A DNA stretch of 64,000 bases from Microbacterium ginsengiterrae (GCF_014205075.1 NZ_JACHMU010000001.1:1178001-1242000), one strand, 5' to 3'. Shown: positions 1 through 7,771, numbered from the stretch's first letter. Made by a program: numbers and translations. Notes: generated by a model from the sequence alone, not told the origin.

Positions 1-2
1 TC

Positions 3-443
3 ACCGTGCTCTCGCGCTCAGAGGCCAAGCGCGACGACGCGCTGAAGCTCGGCGCCGACCACTACTTCGCCACCGAGGACGACGAGACGTTCCGCACGCT
101 GCGCGCGAGCTTCGACCTCATCATCAACTCCGTCTCGGCTGCGATCGACATCAACGCGTACCTGAAGCTGCTCGCGCTCGACGGCACGCTCGTGAACGTC
201 GGAGCCCCGTCCGAGCCGATGCCGGTCGGTGCCGGCACGCTGATCAGCAACCGCCGCTCGTTCGCCGGGTCCAACATCGGCGGCATCGCCGAGACCCAGG
301 AGATGCTCGACTTCTGCGCCGAGCACGACATCGCCCCAGAGGTCGAGATCACCTCAGCCGATGACATCAACGAGGCGTGGGCGCGGGTGCTGGCATCCGA
401 CGTCCGCTACCGCTTCGTCATCGACATCGACACGCTGCGCTGA
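3..443 (+). CDS. Zinc-dependent alcohol dehydrogenase, C-terminal part (5' end outside window)
   Basis: The first 146 visible residues are the C-terminal half of a medium-chain dehydrogenase/reductase; the reading frame is open at the left edge, so the zinc-binding N-terminus lies outside the window. What is seen is the second half of the Rossmann domain (acidic patch, then [10 protein letters not shown], then [11 protein letters not shown]) and the final strand/helix pair of the catalytic domain ([18 protein letters not shown]). That spacing is typical of the YahK/cinnamyl-alcohol-dehydrogenase branch, which reduces aldehydes with NADPH. The substrate cannot be told from this fragment. It ends before a nested palindromic repeat and is convergent with msrA. 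Confidence 0.85.
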   Translation, partial: TVLSRSEAKRDDALKLGADHYFATEDDETFRTLRASFDLIINSVSAAIDINAYLKLLALDGTLVNVGAPSEPMPVGAGTLISNRRSFAGSNIGGIAETQEMLDFCAEHDIAPEVEITSADDINEAWARVLASDVRYRFVIDIDTLR

Positions 444-466
444 GCGCGCTGCGCCGCGCTGCCGTG

Positions 467-533
467 TGAGACACCACGCTGCACGCGAGACACCACCTGC
501 GACGTGGTGTCTCGCGGCGCAGGTGGTGTCTCA
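467..533. repeat. Nested palindrome with four copies of GAGACACCAC
   Basis: The core is a perfect 13-bp inverted repeat (484-496 with 504-516, loop 497-503). Outside it a second pair, TGAGACACCAC at 467-477 and its complement at 523-533, gives four copies of the decamer GAGACACCAC, two in each orientation. It lies between two convergent genes, so it may act as a bidirectional terminator, but no U-tract follows. The nested design is more like a REP-type interspersed element. No second locus was found in this window. Confidence 0.8.
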
Positions 534-547
534 AAGATTGAGCGCGA

Positions 548-1090
548 CTAGCTCGCCACGGCGTCGCGCTTGGGCAGCACCCATCCTGCGCGCGGGAAGT
601 GGCAGGTGTAGCCGTTCGGGTACTTGATCAGGTAGTCCTGATGCTCCGGCTCCGCCTCCCAGAACGGGCCGACCGGCTCGATCGTGGTCACGGCCGGTGC
701 CGGCCACAGCCCGGAGGCGTCGACGTCAGCGATCGTGTCGCGGGCGACCTTCTCCTGCTCCGGCGTGAGCGGGAAGATCGCCGAGCGGTAGCTCGTTCCG
801 ATGTCGTTGCCCTGACGGTTGAGGGTCGACGGGTCGTGGATCTGGAAGAAGAACGCGAGGATGTCGCGGTACGTCGTCTGAGTCGGGTCGAACACGATCT
901 CCACGGCCTCGGCGTGACCGGGGTGGTTGCGGTAGGTCGCGTGGTCGTTCTCACCGCCGGTGTATCCGACGCGCGTGTCGATCACGCCGGGCTGCCGGCG
1001 GATCAGGTCTTCCATGCCCCAGAAGCATCCGCCTGCGAGGACGGCCGTCTCCGTGCCGGGGGTGCGGGTGATGGATCCGTTGTCGGTCAT
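548..1090 (-). CDS. msrA: Peptide methionine-(S)-sulfoxide reductase MsrA
   Basis: A 180-aa protein that reduces the S epimer of methionine sulfoxide in oxidised proteins or free methionine. The signature GGCFWG is at residues 20-25 with the catalytic Cys22, followed by RVGYTGG, the [13 protein letters not shown] block and the C-terminal NGYTCHFP. The start chosen is the ATG that overlaps the msrB stop as ATGA (4 nt), which implies translational coupling; the frame is open further upstream but that stretch is msrB in another frame. Together msrB and msrA cover both sulfoxide epimers. The identification is secure. Confidence 0.97.
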   Translation of the reverse strand: MTDNGSITRTPGTETAVLAGGCFWGMEDLIRRQPGVIDTRVGYTGGENDHATYRNHPGHAEAVEIVFDPTQTTYRDILAFFFQIHDPSTLNRQGNDIGTSYRSAIFPLTPEQEKVARDTIADVDASGLWPAPAVTTIEPVGPFWEAEPEHQDYLIKYPNGYTCHFPRAGWVLPKRDAVAS

Positions 1091-1554
1091 GATGCGTTCT
1101 CCTTGGTGGTGGCGTCGAAGAGGCTGCGGTACTGACCGTACCCCTCTTCGACGAGGCGGTCTGCGGGGACGAATCGGAGCGCGGCGGAGTTCATGCAGTA
1201 GCGCATGCCTCCCGCCTCCTCCGGCCCGTCGGGGAAGAGATGTCCGAGGTGGCTGTCGGCGCCGGTCGAGCGGACCTCGGTGCGCGGCATCCAGAGCTTC
1301 CTGTCTGTCTTGGTCGAGACGGCGTCCACGTCGATGGGCTTCGTGAAGCTCGGCCATCCTGTTCCGCTGTCGAACTTGTCGGTGGAGGAGAACAGCGGCT
1401 GCCCGGAGACCACGTCCACGTAGATCCCCGGTTCGTGGTTGTCCCAGTAGCGGTTGCGGAACGCGGGCTCGGTCCCGTCCTCCTGGGTGACGCGGTACTG
1501 CGCCTCGGTGAGCCGGCTCAGCGACTCCGGCGTCTTGCGGTATTCCTGTGACAC
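1087..1554 (-). CDS. msrB: Peptide methionine-(R)-sulfoxide reductase MsrB
   Basis: A 155-aa MsrB (SelR fold), first gene of the msrB-msrA operon. Visible blocks are YRKTPE near the N-terminus, [28 protein letters not shown] and the catalytic RYCMNS near the C-terminus. The two CxxC pairs that bind structural zinc in most MsrB proteins are absent: the first is VDVVS and the second RSTGAD, so this is the zinc-free form. The only cysteine is the catalytic one, so recycling must use an external thiol. The GTG start is chosen because an AGAGGA ribosome binding site precedes it and homology begins there; an ATG 162 nt upstream would add an unrelated extension. A TACAGT -10-like element lies about 30 nt upstream. 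Confidence 0.96.
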   Translation of the reverse strand: MSQEYRKTPESLSRLTEAQYRVTQEDGTEPAFRNRYWDNHEPGIYVDVVSGQPLFSSTDKFDSGTGWPSFTKPIDVDAVSTKTDRKLWMPRTEVRSTGADSHLGHLFPDGPEEAGGMRYCMNSAALRFVPADRLVEEGYGQYRSLFDATTKENAS

Positions 1555-1697
1555 GATCGGTCCTCTCTGATCGCCGCTGGCTGCGGCGTCACTGTAGAGA
1601 ACCGCGAACAGAGCCGATTTGGTCCCGATGGGACTATGAGCGTGCTGTGAGTTTGCCGCGGGTGCGAGGCTGGATGCAGTCATGGAGGAGGACGACG

Positions 1698-2072
1698 ATG
1701 GATGCCGGGACGACACCGACCGATCCGCAAGTACCGCGCCACGTGGGTGATGCCCTCCGTGCGACGGGCGCGCCCGGTTCGGTGTGGACGCTCGACCCGG
1801 CCGAGCGGGGCCTCGATGCGAACATCATCGTGCTCCCGCCCGGCGACGAGATCCGTGCGCACGACGGACCGGAGCTCGACGTCCTCATCGTGGTGCTCGC
1901 GGGGTCAGGGGTATTGGAGACGGCGGCGGAGCCCGTGGCGCTCGCCCCTGGGGAGATCGTCTGGTTGCCGGCGAGGTCGCGTCGGCGGTTCGTCGCCGGG
2001 GCGGATGGCCTGCGCTACTTCTCCGTGCATCAGCGCAAGCCCGGCCTCGGCATCCGTCGCAGGGGCGAGTGA
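1698..2072 (+). CDS. Small cupin-domain protein
   Basis: A 124-aa single-domain protein with the cupin shape: [15 protein letters not shown], then LAGSGVLE, then [15 protein letters not shown]. The first cupin motif normally carries HxH and a later glutamate; here only one histidine (AHD) and the glutamate (PEL) are kept, and the second motif lacks its histidine, so metal binding is doubtful. The start is the ATG preceded by GGAGGAGG. It stands alone, divergent from msrB and followed by a long hairpin. It may be a sensor or binding protein rather than an enzyme; no substrate can be assigned. Confidence 0.8.
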   Translation: MDAGTTPTDPQVPRHVGDALRATGAPGSVWTLDPAERGLDANIIVLPPGDEIRAHDGPELDVLIVVLAGSGVLETAAEPVALAPGEIVWLPARSRRRFVAGADGLRYFSVHQRKPGLGIRRRGE

Positions 2073-2079
2073 GCCGGCA

Positions 2080-2133
2080 CCGGTATGGATCGTGTCGGTT
2101 CCGGCGGCTGAGAACCGACGGCATCCATACCGG
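2080..2133. promoter_or_regulatory. Long interrupted palindrome (terminator or operator)
   Basis: An 11-bp arm CCGGTATGGAT (2080-2090) pairs with 2123-2133, and an inner 8-bp arm GTCGGTTC (2094-2101) pairs with 2112-2119, giving one long hairpin with a 10-nt loop. It starts 8 bp after the cupin stop and ends about 30 bp before the -10 hexamer of the next gene. It may terminate the cupin transcript, or bind a dimeric regulator next to the SDR promoter. No U-run follows, which slightly favours a DNA site or a GC-type terminator. Confidence 0.6.
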
Positions 2134-2163
2134 CCGGCGCGCAGCACGGTCGGTGGGATGACA

Positions 2164-2169
2164 TACCGT
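2164..2169 (+). promoter_or_regulatory. -10 hexamer TACCGT of leaderless SDR gene
   Basis: The last T is 7 nt before the A of the ATG at 2176, so the predicted transcript starts at the start codon. This decides the start in favour of 2176 over the in-frame ATG at 2158, which lies upstream of the hexamer. Confidence 0.7.
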
Positions 2170-2175
2170 GTGATC

Positions 2176-3006
2176 ATGCAGCAGAATCCCGTCGCCGATG
2201 CCCTCGTCCTCATCACCGGTGCCGCGCGCGGCATGGGTGAGCTGTACGCCCGCCGGTCGGTCGCCGCCGGTGCGCGTGCGGTCGCACTGTGGGACATCGA
2301 CGAGGATGCCGTGACCGCCCTCGCCGCCGACCTCTCCCGCTCGGGGGTCGATGTGCGCGGCTACCGCGTCGACGTGTCGCGGCGCGAGCAGATCGTCGCC
2401 GGCCTGGCGGAGGTGCGCGAGGATCTCGGCGCACCGGACGTCGTGATCAACAACGCCGGCATCGTCCGCGGCGCCCCGTTCTGGGAGCACGACCCCGAGC
2501 GCGACATCGAGGCGACGATGCGCATCAACACGCTCGCAGCCATGTGGCTGACCCGCGAGGTCCTGCCGGACATGATCGCGGACACGTCCCGCCCCAAGCG
2601 TGTGCTGAACATCGCCTCGGCCGCCGGCACCCTGGCCAATCCGAACATGAGCGTGTACGCGGCATCCAAGTGGGCGATGATCGGCTGGGGAGAATCGGTC
2701 CGTCTGGAACTGGCCGCGCACGGACACCGGCACATCGGCGTGACGACGTTCTGCCCGAGCTACGTGTCCACCGGGATGTTCGAGGGTGCACGCGGACCGC
2801 TGCTCACGCCGATCATGACTCCGCGCACCGCGACGGCGGCCGCGTGGAACGGGATGCTGCGCGGAACACCCATGGTGCTGCGCCCCTGGACGGTGAAGCT
2901 CTCGATGGCCCTGCGCGGCATCCTTCCCACCGCCGTGTGGGACTTCGTCGCCGATCGCGTGTTCCGGGTGTACTCGTCGATGGACGAGTTCACGGGGCGA
3001 GGGTGA
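2176..3006 (+). CDS. Short-chain dehydrogenase/reductase (SDR)
   Basis: A 276-aa classical SDR. The nucleotide-binding motif TGAARGMG lies near residues 14-21, NNAG follows in mid-protein, a catalytic Ser precedes YAASK, and the Tyr-Lys pair is intact, so it is probably an active NAD(P)H oxidoreductase. The C-terminal third (FCPSYVSTGMFEGARGP, then a basic, partly hydrophobic tail) resembles SDRs that act on lipids, retinol-like or other hydrophobic carbonyls, but the substrate is not readable. The start at 2176 follows from leaderless geometry; an ATG at 2158 would add six residues. It is a monocistronic unit between a palindrome and the DUF808 gene. Confidence 0.9.
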   Translation: MQQNPVADALVLITGAARGMGELYARRSVAAGARAVALWDIDEDAVTALAADLSRSGVDVRGYRVDVSRREQIVAGLAEVREDLGAPDVVINNAGIVRGAPFWEHDPERDIEATMRINTLAAMWLTREVLPDMIADTSRPKRVLNIASAAGTLANPNMSVYAASKWAMIGWGESVRLELAAHGHRHIGVTTFCPSYVSTGMFEGARGPLLTPIMTPRTATAAAWNGMLRGTPMVLRPWTVKLSMALRGILPTAVWDFVADRVFRVYSSMDEFTGRG

Positions 3007-3108
3007 ACGGCGCGCGGTCGCACTGCGCGGGACGGGGTGAGCGGAACGGCGGCATCCGGGCAGTAGTCTTGCTCTCCTGAAGCTCGTGAACACCTCACAG
3101 GGGGATGC

Positions 3109-4026
3109 ATGTCGGTCGGTCTGCTCGCTGTCGTCGACGACATCCTCAGCGCGGCGCTGAAGGCGTCGGCGAAGTCCGCCGGAGTCGTGATCGACGACGC
3201 GGCCGTCACGCCGCAGTACGTTCAGGGCATCACACCGGCGCGCGAGCTCCCCGTGGTGCTGAAGATCACGCTCGGGTCGCTGGTGAACAAGTTCATCATC
3301 ATCATCCCGATCGCGCTGGTGCTCACCGCCTTCGCGCCGTGGGTGCTGCCGTTCCTGCTCATCATCGGCGGGACGTACCTGTGCTTCGAGGGTGCGGAGA
3401 AGGTGCTCGAGTGGTTCGGGTTCCATCACGAGCATGCCGACGAGGGCGCGCGCAACGAGAACAAGCTCGTGTTCGGCGCGATCCGCACGGACCTGATCCT
3501 CTCGACCGAGATCATGCTCATCTCGCTGTCGAACCTCGACGCCAGTCTCAGCATCTGGATGACGCTCGGCGTCCTCGCCGTGATCGCCCTGCTGATGACG
3601 TTCGTCGTGTACGGCGCCGTCGCCCTCCTCGTGAAGATCGACGACATCGGCCTGAAGATGGCCAAGAACGACTCGCGCCGTGTGCGGCACACCGGCGCGC
3701 GCATCGTCCGGTCCATGCCTGCGGTGTTCCGGGTGATCAGCGTCGTCGGGACGGTCGCGATGCTCTGGGTCGGCGGACATCTGCTGCTCGGGAACCTCGG
3801 TGAGGTCGGGCTGCACTTCTTCAGTGACATGCTGCACGGCACCCACGACCTCCTGGCTCCGCTGGGTGGGGTGATCGCCTGGGTCGGCGAGACGATCGTC
3901 GCCGCGATCGCCGGGCTTGCAGCGGGTCTCATCGTCGTGGGGGTCGTGCTGCTCATCGCGCGCCTGCTCGGCAAGAACCCGACGTTCAGCGAGGGCGGCG
4001 AGTCCCCGGTCGGCGCGCGCCACTGA
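3109..4026 (+). CDS. DUF808 (YedI-like) inner-membrane protein
   Basis: A 305-aa membrane protein with the DUF808/YedI signature: an N-terminal GLLAVVDDILSAA stretch, a VTPQYVQGITPARELPVV segment, then about five to six hydrophobic segments (about residues 60-100, 130-175, 195-225, 245-290). It contains the acidic FGAIRTDLILSTEI helix characteristic of the family. The function of the family is unknown; homologues are multi-pass inner-membrane proteins. The ATG is preceded by GGGG 5 nt upstream, and a TAGTCT -10-like element lies about 40 nt upstream. Monocistronic. Confidence 0.92.
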   Translation: MSVGLLAVVDDILSAALKASAKSAGVVIDDAAVTPQYVQGITPARELPVVLKITLGSLVNKFIIIIPIALVLTAFAPWVLPFLLIIGGTYLCFEGAEKVLEWFGFHHEHADEGARNENKLVFGAIRTDLILSTEIMLISLSNLDASLSIWMTLGVLAVIALLMTFVVYGAVALLVKIDDIGLKMAKNDSRRVRHTGARIVRSMPAVFRVISVVGTVAMLWVGGHLLLGNLGEVGLHFFSDMLHGTHDLLAPLGGVIAWVGETIVAAIAGLAAGLIVVGVVLLIARLLGKNPTFSEGGESPVGARH

Positions 4027-4144
4027 AGGATGCTGGTGCGGGACTTCTTCTCCACAGGCGGAGCTCGTTGCCCACTTCCCCACCGTTCCTGAATCACCGC
4101 TGACCTGGGATTTGAATGTCTGTGGCCCCCTGTTGGATGGTGTC

Positions 4145-5719
4145 ATGACATCACTCGCAGAGCAGCTCGAGAGTATCGATCGGCGTCTCGCCGACGTGCT
4201 CGGCGCGAGCGACGATGCGCGGGGCGAGGCCGATGCCGATCTGCTCGCGGCGGTGCAGGTCCTCGGTCGTATCCGCCGACGCCTCGACGGCGCCGTCTCC
4301 GCGGCTGCCGGCCGCGTCGCCGAGCGGGATCGCCCCCTCGAGCGCGCGGCCCGGTTCTCATCGCGGGCCGGATGCCGGGATGCCGTCGACCTGCTGCGGC
4401 GAGCGCTCCGGGTCGACGGGCATACGGCGCGCCGATACGCGACCGCCGGCGCGGCGATCCGGCAGGAGCTCGACGTCACCTCAGGAGGCCTGCTGCCGAG
4501 CGCATTCCCCGCGCTGGCGGGCGCGCTGGAGGACGGCGAGTTGTCGGTGGAAGGATTCCTCGCCTGCGCCGTGCCGTTGCAGAAGTCGGTGAGGATCGGT
4601 GCCGCCGACCGCCTCGCCGCCGACGCGCTGCTGGCACGGTTCGCGCGCGGTCTCGAGCTCGACGACACCATCGCAGACACCGACATCGCCAACCACCCCG
4701 ACCTCGACGCGTCCGATGCTCGACCGGGCCCGGCGCCGACCACGGACGAGCTGTCAGGGGTGACGGCACACATCCTCGCCCGGATCGACCCCGACGGCGC
4801 AGAACCCGACGACCGCGCCGGCCTCCGCCGCCGCCATCTCACGATCGGTGCGCTGCGAGCGGGGACGGTCCCCGTGCGTGGCGAGTTGTTGCCCGAGGTG
4901 GCCGCCCAGCTCCAGAAGCTCATCGACAGCCTGACCAACCCACGGGTCGACAAGGAGAGCGGGCCCGGCGGTCTCGTGCACTTCCGCCCGTCCGAGCCCG
5001 GCATCTACGACGGCGTCGAGGCGGGCAAGGACGCCGACGGTGAGGCGCGCGCCGACGGGATCCCGTCGCACCGCGCAGAGGCTCCTCCGGCGGAGACAGC
5101 TGACCTGCGCAATCACGCGCAGCGGCGACACGATGCCCTGGCGACGGTGCTGACGATCGCCGCGGCCTCCGGCGACCTGCCCGCGCTCGGCGGCGCGGCT
5201 CCCACCCTCGTCGTCTCGGTCCGCGCAGACGATTTCGTTGGCCGCGCGGGGCGAGCCACGATCGACGGACCGGGGTACGACGTCCCTCTCGGCGTGGCCG
5301 ACCACGCCGCCTGCGCAGGCCTCGTCCAGCGGGTGCTGTTCGACGAAGACGGAGCGATCGTCGCCATCGGTACGACGGGGCGCATCTTCAACGCCCATCA
5401 GCGTCGCGCCATCATCCTCCGCGACAAGAAATGCGTGATCCCGGGGTGTGAGATCCGCGCCGAATGGTGCGAGATCCACCACGTGCACGACCACGCGCTC
5501 GGCGGACCGACCCATACGAGCAACGGTGTACCTCTTTGCTGGCATCACCATCGCACGCTCGACACCGGTGCGTGGCAGATCCGCATGCGCGACGGGACGC
5601 CGCAGATCCGCGGACCGCACTGGTGGGACCCGTACGGCCTGTGGCGAGCACCTCATCATGACTACCGCGCCGTCGACACCGCGATCGATGCGGTGATCGG
5701 CGCCGCGCTCAGCGGGTAG
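4145..5719 (+). CDS. DUF222 / HNH endonuclease domain protein (13E12-repeat family)
   Basis: A 524-aa protein of the family found in many copies in Mycobacterium and Microbacteriaceae genomes. Residues about 1-300 are the alpha-helical DUF222 region; the C-terminal domain from about residue 430 is an HNH nuclease: CVIPGC, then WCEIHHVHDHALGG, then N, then LCWHHHRTLD, with zinc-type cysteines and the catalytic HH pair intact. Family members are often linked to mobile DNA, but no terminal repeats or insertion duplication are visible here. Between about residues 250 and 310 there is an acidic, low-complexity linker. The ATG at 4145 is used; the frame stays open further upstream, inside the DUF808 gene, where another start would be implausible. 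Confidence 0.9.
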   Translation: MTSLAEQLESIDRRLADVLGASDDARGEADADLLAAVQVLGRIRRRLDGAVSAAAGRVAERDRPLERAARFSSRAGCRDAVDLLRRALRVDGHTARRYATAGAAIRQELDVTSGGLLPSAFPALAGALEDGELSVEGFLACAVPLQKSVRIGAADRLAADALLARFARGLELDDTIADTDIANHPDLDASDARPGPAPTTDELSGVTAHILARIDPDGAEPDDRAGLRRRHLTIGALRAGTVPVRGELLPEVAAQLQKLIDSLTNPRVDKESGPGGLVHFRPSEPGIYDGVEAGKDADGEARADGIPSHRAEAPPAETADLRNHAQRRHDALATVLTIAAASGDLPALGGAAPTLVVSVRADDFVGRAGRATIDGPGYDVPLGVADHAACAGLVQRVLFDEDGAIVAIGTTGRIFNAHQRRAIILRDKKCVIPGCEIRAEWCEIHHVHDHALGGPTHTSNGVPLCWHHHRTLDTGAWQIRMRDGTPQIRGPHWWDPYGLWRAPHHDYRAVDTAIDAVIGAALSG

Positions 5720-5739
5720 AGTTCCCCCGAACACACATG

Positions 5740-5862
5740 TGCTCCGGGATCGGTGAAAGTCCGAACCGGCGGTGACAGTCCGCGACTCGCAGGCTTTCCG
5801 GTCTGCGATTGAACCGGTGGAATTCCGGTACCGACAGTCAGAGTCTGGATGGGAGAAGCACA
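5740..5862 (+). ncRNA. FMN riboswitch (RFN element)
   Basis: The conserved RFN blocks are all present: CGGTGAAAGTCCGAACCGG, then GGTGACAGTCCGCGA near the 5' half, and in the 3' half CCGGTGGAATTCCGGTACCG, GACAGTC and the closing GGATGGGAGAAGCA. The element ends about 12 nt before the start codon of the PnuX-type gene and covers the region upstream of its ribosome binding site GGGGGAG, so translational control on FMN binding is the simplest model. This gives strong functional information about the downstream transporter. Confidence 0.95.
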
Positions 5863-5874
5863 CAGGGGGAGATC

Positions 5875-6591
5875 ATGGACGTCCTGCGATGGATCGTCGA
5901 CGCCTTCAATTCGCAGTGGGTGCTGCCTGGCGGGCAGTCGCTGCTCGTCCGCGAGGTGGTCGGGAACGTCTTCGGTCTTGCCAGCGCGCTCGGAGGCATG
6001 CGCCGCAGGGTGTGGGCGTGGCCGGTGGGGATCGTCGGCAACCTGCTCCTGCTCACGGTCTTCCTCGGCTCGATCCTCAGCCCTGAGCACTCGTTGCCGA
6101 ACCTGCTCGGTCAGGCCGGGCGTCAGGTGATGTTCATCGCGGTGGCGATCTACGGTTGGATCCGCTGGCGCCAGGCTGTCTCCGGCGCGGGCAGAGTGAC
6201 GCCGCGCTGGGCCTCGGGTCGCGCGCGAATCGGACTCGTCCTCGTCCTCATCGTCGGAACCGTCGCCCTCACTCCGCTCTTCCGTCTGCTCGGCTCGTAC
6301 GAACCGGTCTGGGCTGATGCATGGACGTTCGTCGGATCGCTGCTGGCCACGTACGGGATGGCGAAGGGCTGGACGGAGTTCTGGCTCATCTGGATCGCCG
6401 TCGACGTCGTCGGCGTGCCGCTGCTGTTCAGCGCCGGGTATTACGCCACCGGTTTCATGTACGTGTTCTACGGCGTCTTCACCGCGGTGGGCTTCGTCGT
6501 GTGGTGGCGGGCCCAGGCGGGCGCCAAACCTCAGATCGAGACCGTCATGCCCGACCCGCGCATAGGCGGGGGCGACGAGAATAGGGAGTGA
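5875..6591 (+). CDS. pnuX: PnuC/PnuX-family vitamin transporter, probable riboflavin importer
   Basis: A 238-aa multi-pass membrane protein of the PnuC (TIGR01528-type) family with about seven hydrophobic segments and the family tryptophan-rich block KGWTEFWLIWIAVDVVG near residues 163-179. PnuC proteins import nicotinamide riboside; the actinobacterial PnuX branch imports riboflavin and is FMN-riboswitch controlled. The riboswitch directly upstream argues for riboflavin. The ATG lies just after GGGGGAG. The stop codon overlaps the next start by one base (TGATG), so the J-domain gene is co-translated and shares the riboswitch-controlled transcript. Confidence 0.9.
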   Translation: MDVLRWIVDAFNSQWVLPGGQSLLVREVVGNVFGLASALGGMRRRVWAWPVGIVGNLLLLTVFLGSILSPEHSLPNLLGQAGRQVMFIAVAIYGWIRWRQAVSGAGRVTPRWASGRARIGLVLVLIVGTVALTPLFRLLGSYEPVWADAWTFVGSLLATYGMAKGWTEFWLIWIAVDVVGVPLLFSAGYYATGFMYVFYGVFTAVGFVVWWRAQAGAKPQIETVMPDPRIGGGDENRE

Positions 6592-7526
6592 TGTTCGACA
6601 GCCCGCTCTCCGCCTCCGCCTACGACGTGCTCGGCGTCGACCCCGACGCGACCGCGGAGGAGATCAAGCGGGCGTTCCGGTTGCGGTTGCGGCAGACCCA
6701 CCCGGATGCCGGGGGCGACGCCGGTGCGTTCATCCAGGTGCAGCGGGCATGGGAGCTCATCGGCACAGCGGAGGCGCGCGTCGCGTACGACCGCGGCCAC
6801 GGATTCGCGACGGCGTCGAGCACCGAGACGTCCGAGCAGGACTGGAGCGTCTGGCGCGCACCGACCGCGCGCGCGGACAGCCGGCCCAAGGCGCGCGCGT
6901 ACGGGCATCCGGGAGGATGGCGGCGCGAACGCTTCCTCACCCTGATGCGGGAATGGGCCGGTCACGGTGTCGAGGTCCCCGACCCCTACGATCCTGCGCT
7001 CGTGCGCTCGGCGCCCCTCGAGATCCGGCGCCTCCTCGCCGACGCCCTCGCCGAAGAGGCCACCGCGGCGACCGTCTCCGACCTCGGGATGGGGTTCACG
7101 GTGTGGCACGACGTCGCGGCCGGTCCCGGCGCCGGCGAGAAGCTCGACCACGTCATCCTCAGCCCGTCCGGTCTGTACGGCGTGATGTCCGAGGACTTCG
7201 CCGAGCTCGCGCGCTTCCGCCGCGGGGAGATCATCGGCAGGAACGTCGACGGACTCGCCCCGGTGGCGACCCTGCTCGCCCGCATGCGGGCGATCGCGCG
7301 CGCCGCGAAGGTCCGGTTCGGCGGTGCGATCATCGTGCTGCCTGATGATGACCTCGATCAGGCCGTGACACCGCTCGGCAAGGTCCGGGGAGTCCCCGTC
7401 GTCGTCGTGCGTCGCAGCGCGCTGAGCATGGTGCTGCGGCAGGGCGTGCCCGGTGCGCGCGACATCGGCGGGAACGAGCTGTTCGACGTGCGCACGCGGC
7501 TGCAGCAGACCGTCCGCTTCGTCTGA
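6591..7526 (+). CDS. J-domain protein with NERD-like C-terminal region
   Basis: A 311-aa protein. Residues about 8-68 are a J domain: YDVLGV, EEIKRAFR and the obligatory HPD at 37-39, so it can stimulate an Hsp70 ATPase. There is no G/F region or zinc finger, so it is not DnaJ itself. After a linker, residues about 140-280 resemble a nuclease-related (NERD) fold: GEKLDHVILSPSGLYGV followed by a helix-rich segment and a VRFGGAIIVLP strand; the catalytic lysine motif of NERD nucleases is not evident. It overlaps the PnuX gene by one base, with AGGGAG as ribosome binding site. The joint operon with an FMN-regulated transporter is unexplained. Confidence 0.82.
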   Translation: MFDSPLSASAYDVLGVDPDATAEEIKRAFRLRLRQTHPDAGGDAGAFIQVQRAWELIGTAEARVAYDRGHGFATASSTETSEQDWSVWRAPTARADSRPKARAYGHPGGWRRERFLTLMREWAGHGVEVPDPYDPALVRSAPLEIRRLLADALAEEATAATVSDLGMGFTVWHDVAAGPGAGEKLDHVILSPSGLYGVMSEDFAELARFRRGEIIGRNVDGLAPVATLLARMRAIARAAKVRFGGAIIVLPDDDLDQAVTPLGKVRGVPVVVVRRSALSMVLRQGVPGARDIGGNELFDVRTRLQQTVRFV

Positions 7527-7539
7527 GGCCCCGCCTCAC

Positions 7540-7589
7540 GCGGCGCGCATCACGTCATGCGGCGCGCATCACCACGCGGCGCGCATCAC
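7540..7589. repeat. Three near-tandem copies of GCGGCGCGCATCAC
   Basis: The 14-mer occurs at 7540-7553, 7559-7572 and 7576-7589, at periods of 19 and 17 bp, between the J-domain gene and a convergent small gene; the last copy overlaps the 3' end of the small gene. It looks like slippage expansion in a short intergenic spacer. No function is assigned. Confidence 0.7.
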
Positions 7590-7765
7590 CTGTCGCCGGA
7601 GCGGAACAGCCCTCTGAGCATGAAGAACACCACGATGGCGACGACCAGGACGATCGCCAGCTTCGCGATGAACCAGAGCACGGAGAAGAGCACGCTGACC
7701 AGCCACCACGCGATGACGACCGCGAGGATGACGCCGAGGATGGTCCAGAGGGAGTTCTTGGTCAT
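7586..7765 (-). CDS. Conserved 59-aa membrane protein
   Basis: A short gene for a 59-aa, almost wholly hydrophobic protein: MTKNSLWTILGVIL, a WW pair, an LFSVLWF stretch, a second helix up to VVFFML and the basic tail RGLFRSGDR. It holds two membrane helices, with the basic end probably cytoplasmic. Coding evidence is strong G/C bias in the third codon position and a leaderless promoter: TAAGCT lies exactly 7 nt before the ATG on the minus strand. Many actinobacteria have similar unnamed small membrane proteins. It is monocistronic and faces away from the S4 gene. Confidence 0.8.
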   Translation of the reverse strand: MTKNSLWTILGVILAVVIAWWLVSVLFSVLWFIAKLAIVLVVAIVVFFMLRGLFRSGDR

Positions 7766-7771
7766 GACCCC

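Noticed and set aside
2158..2175. ATG at 2158 as start of the SDR gene
   Set aside because: It lies upstream of the -10 hexamer of the leaderless promoter; 2176 fits better, although 2158 cannot be excluded.
1885..5004. A 1039-codon open frame on the minus strand
   Set aside because: It runs antisense to the SDR, DUF808 and DUF222 genes, which have clear family motifs. Long antisense frames are expected at this G/C content; the translation is Arg/Ala/His-rich with no domain.
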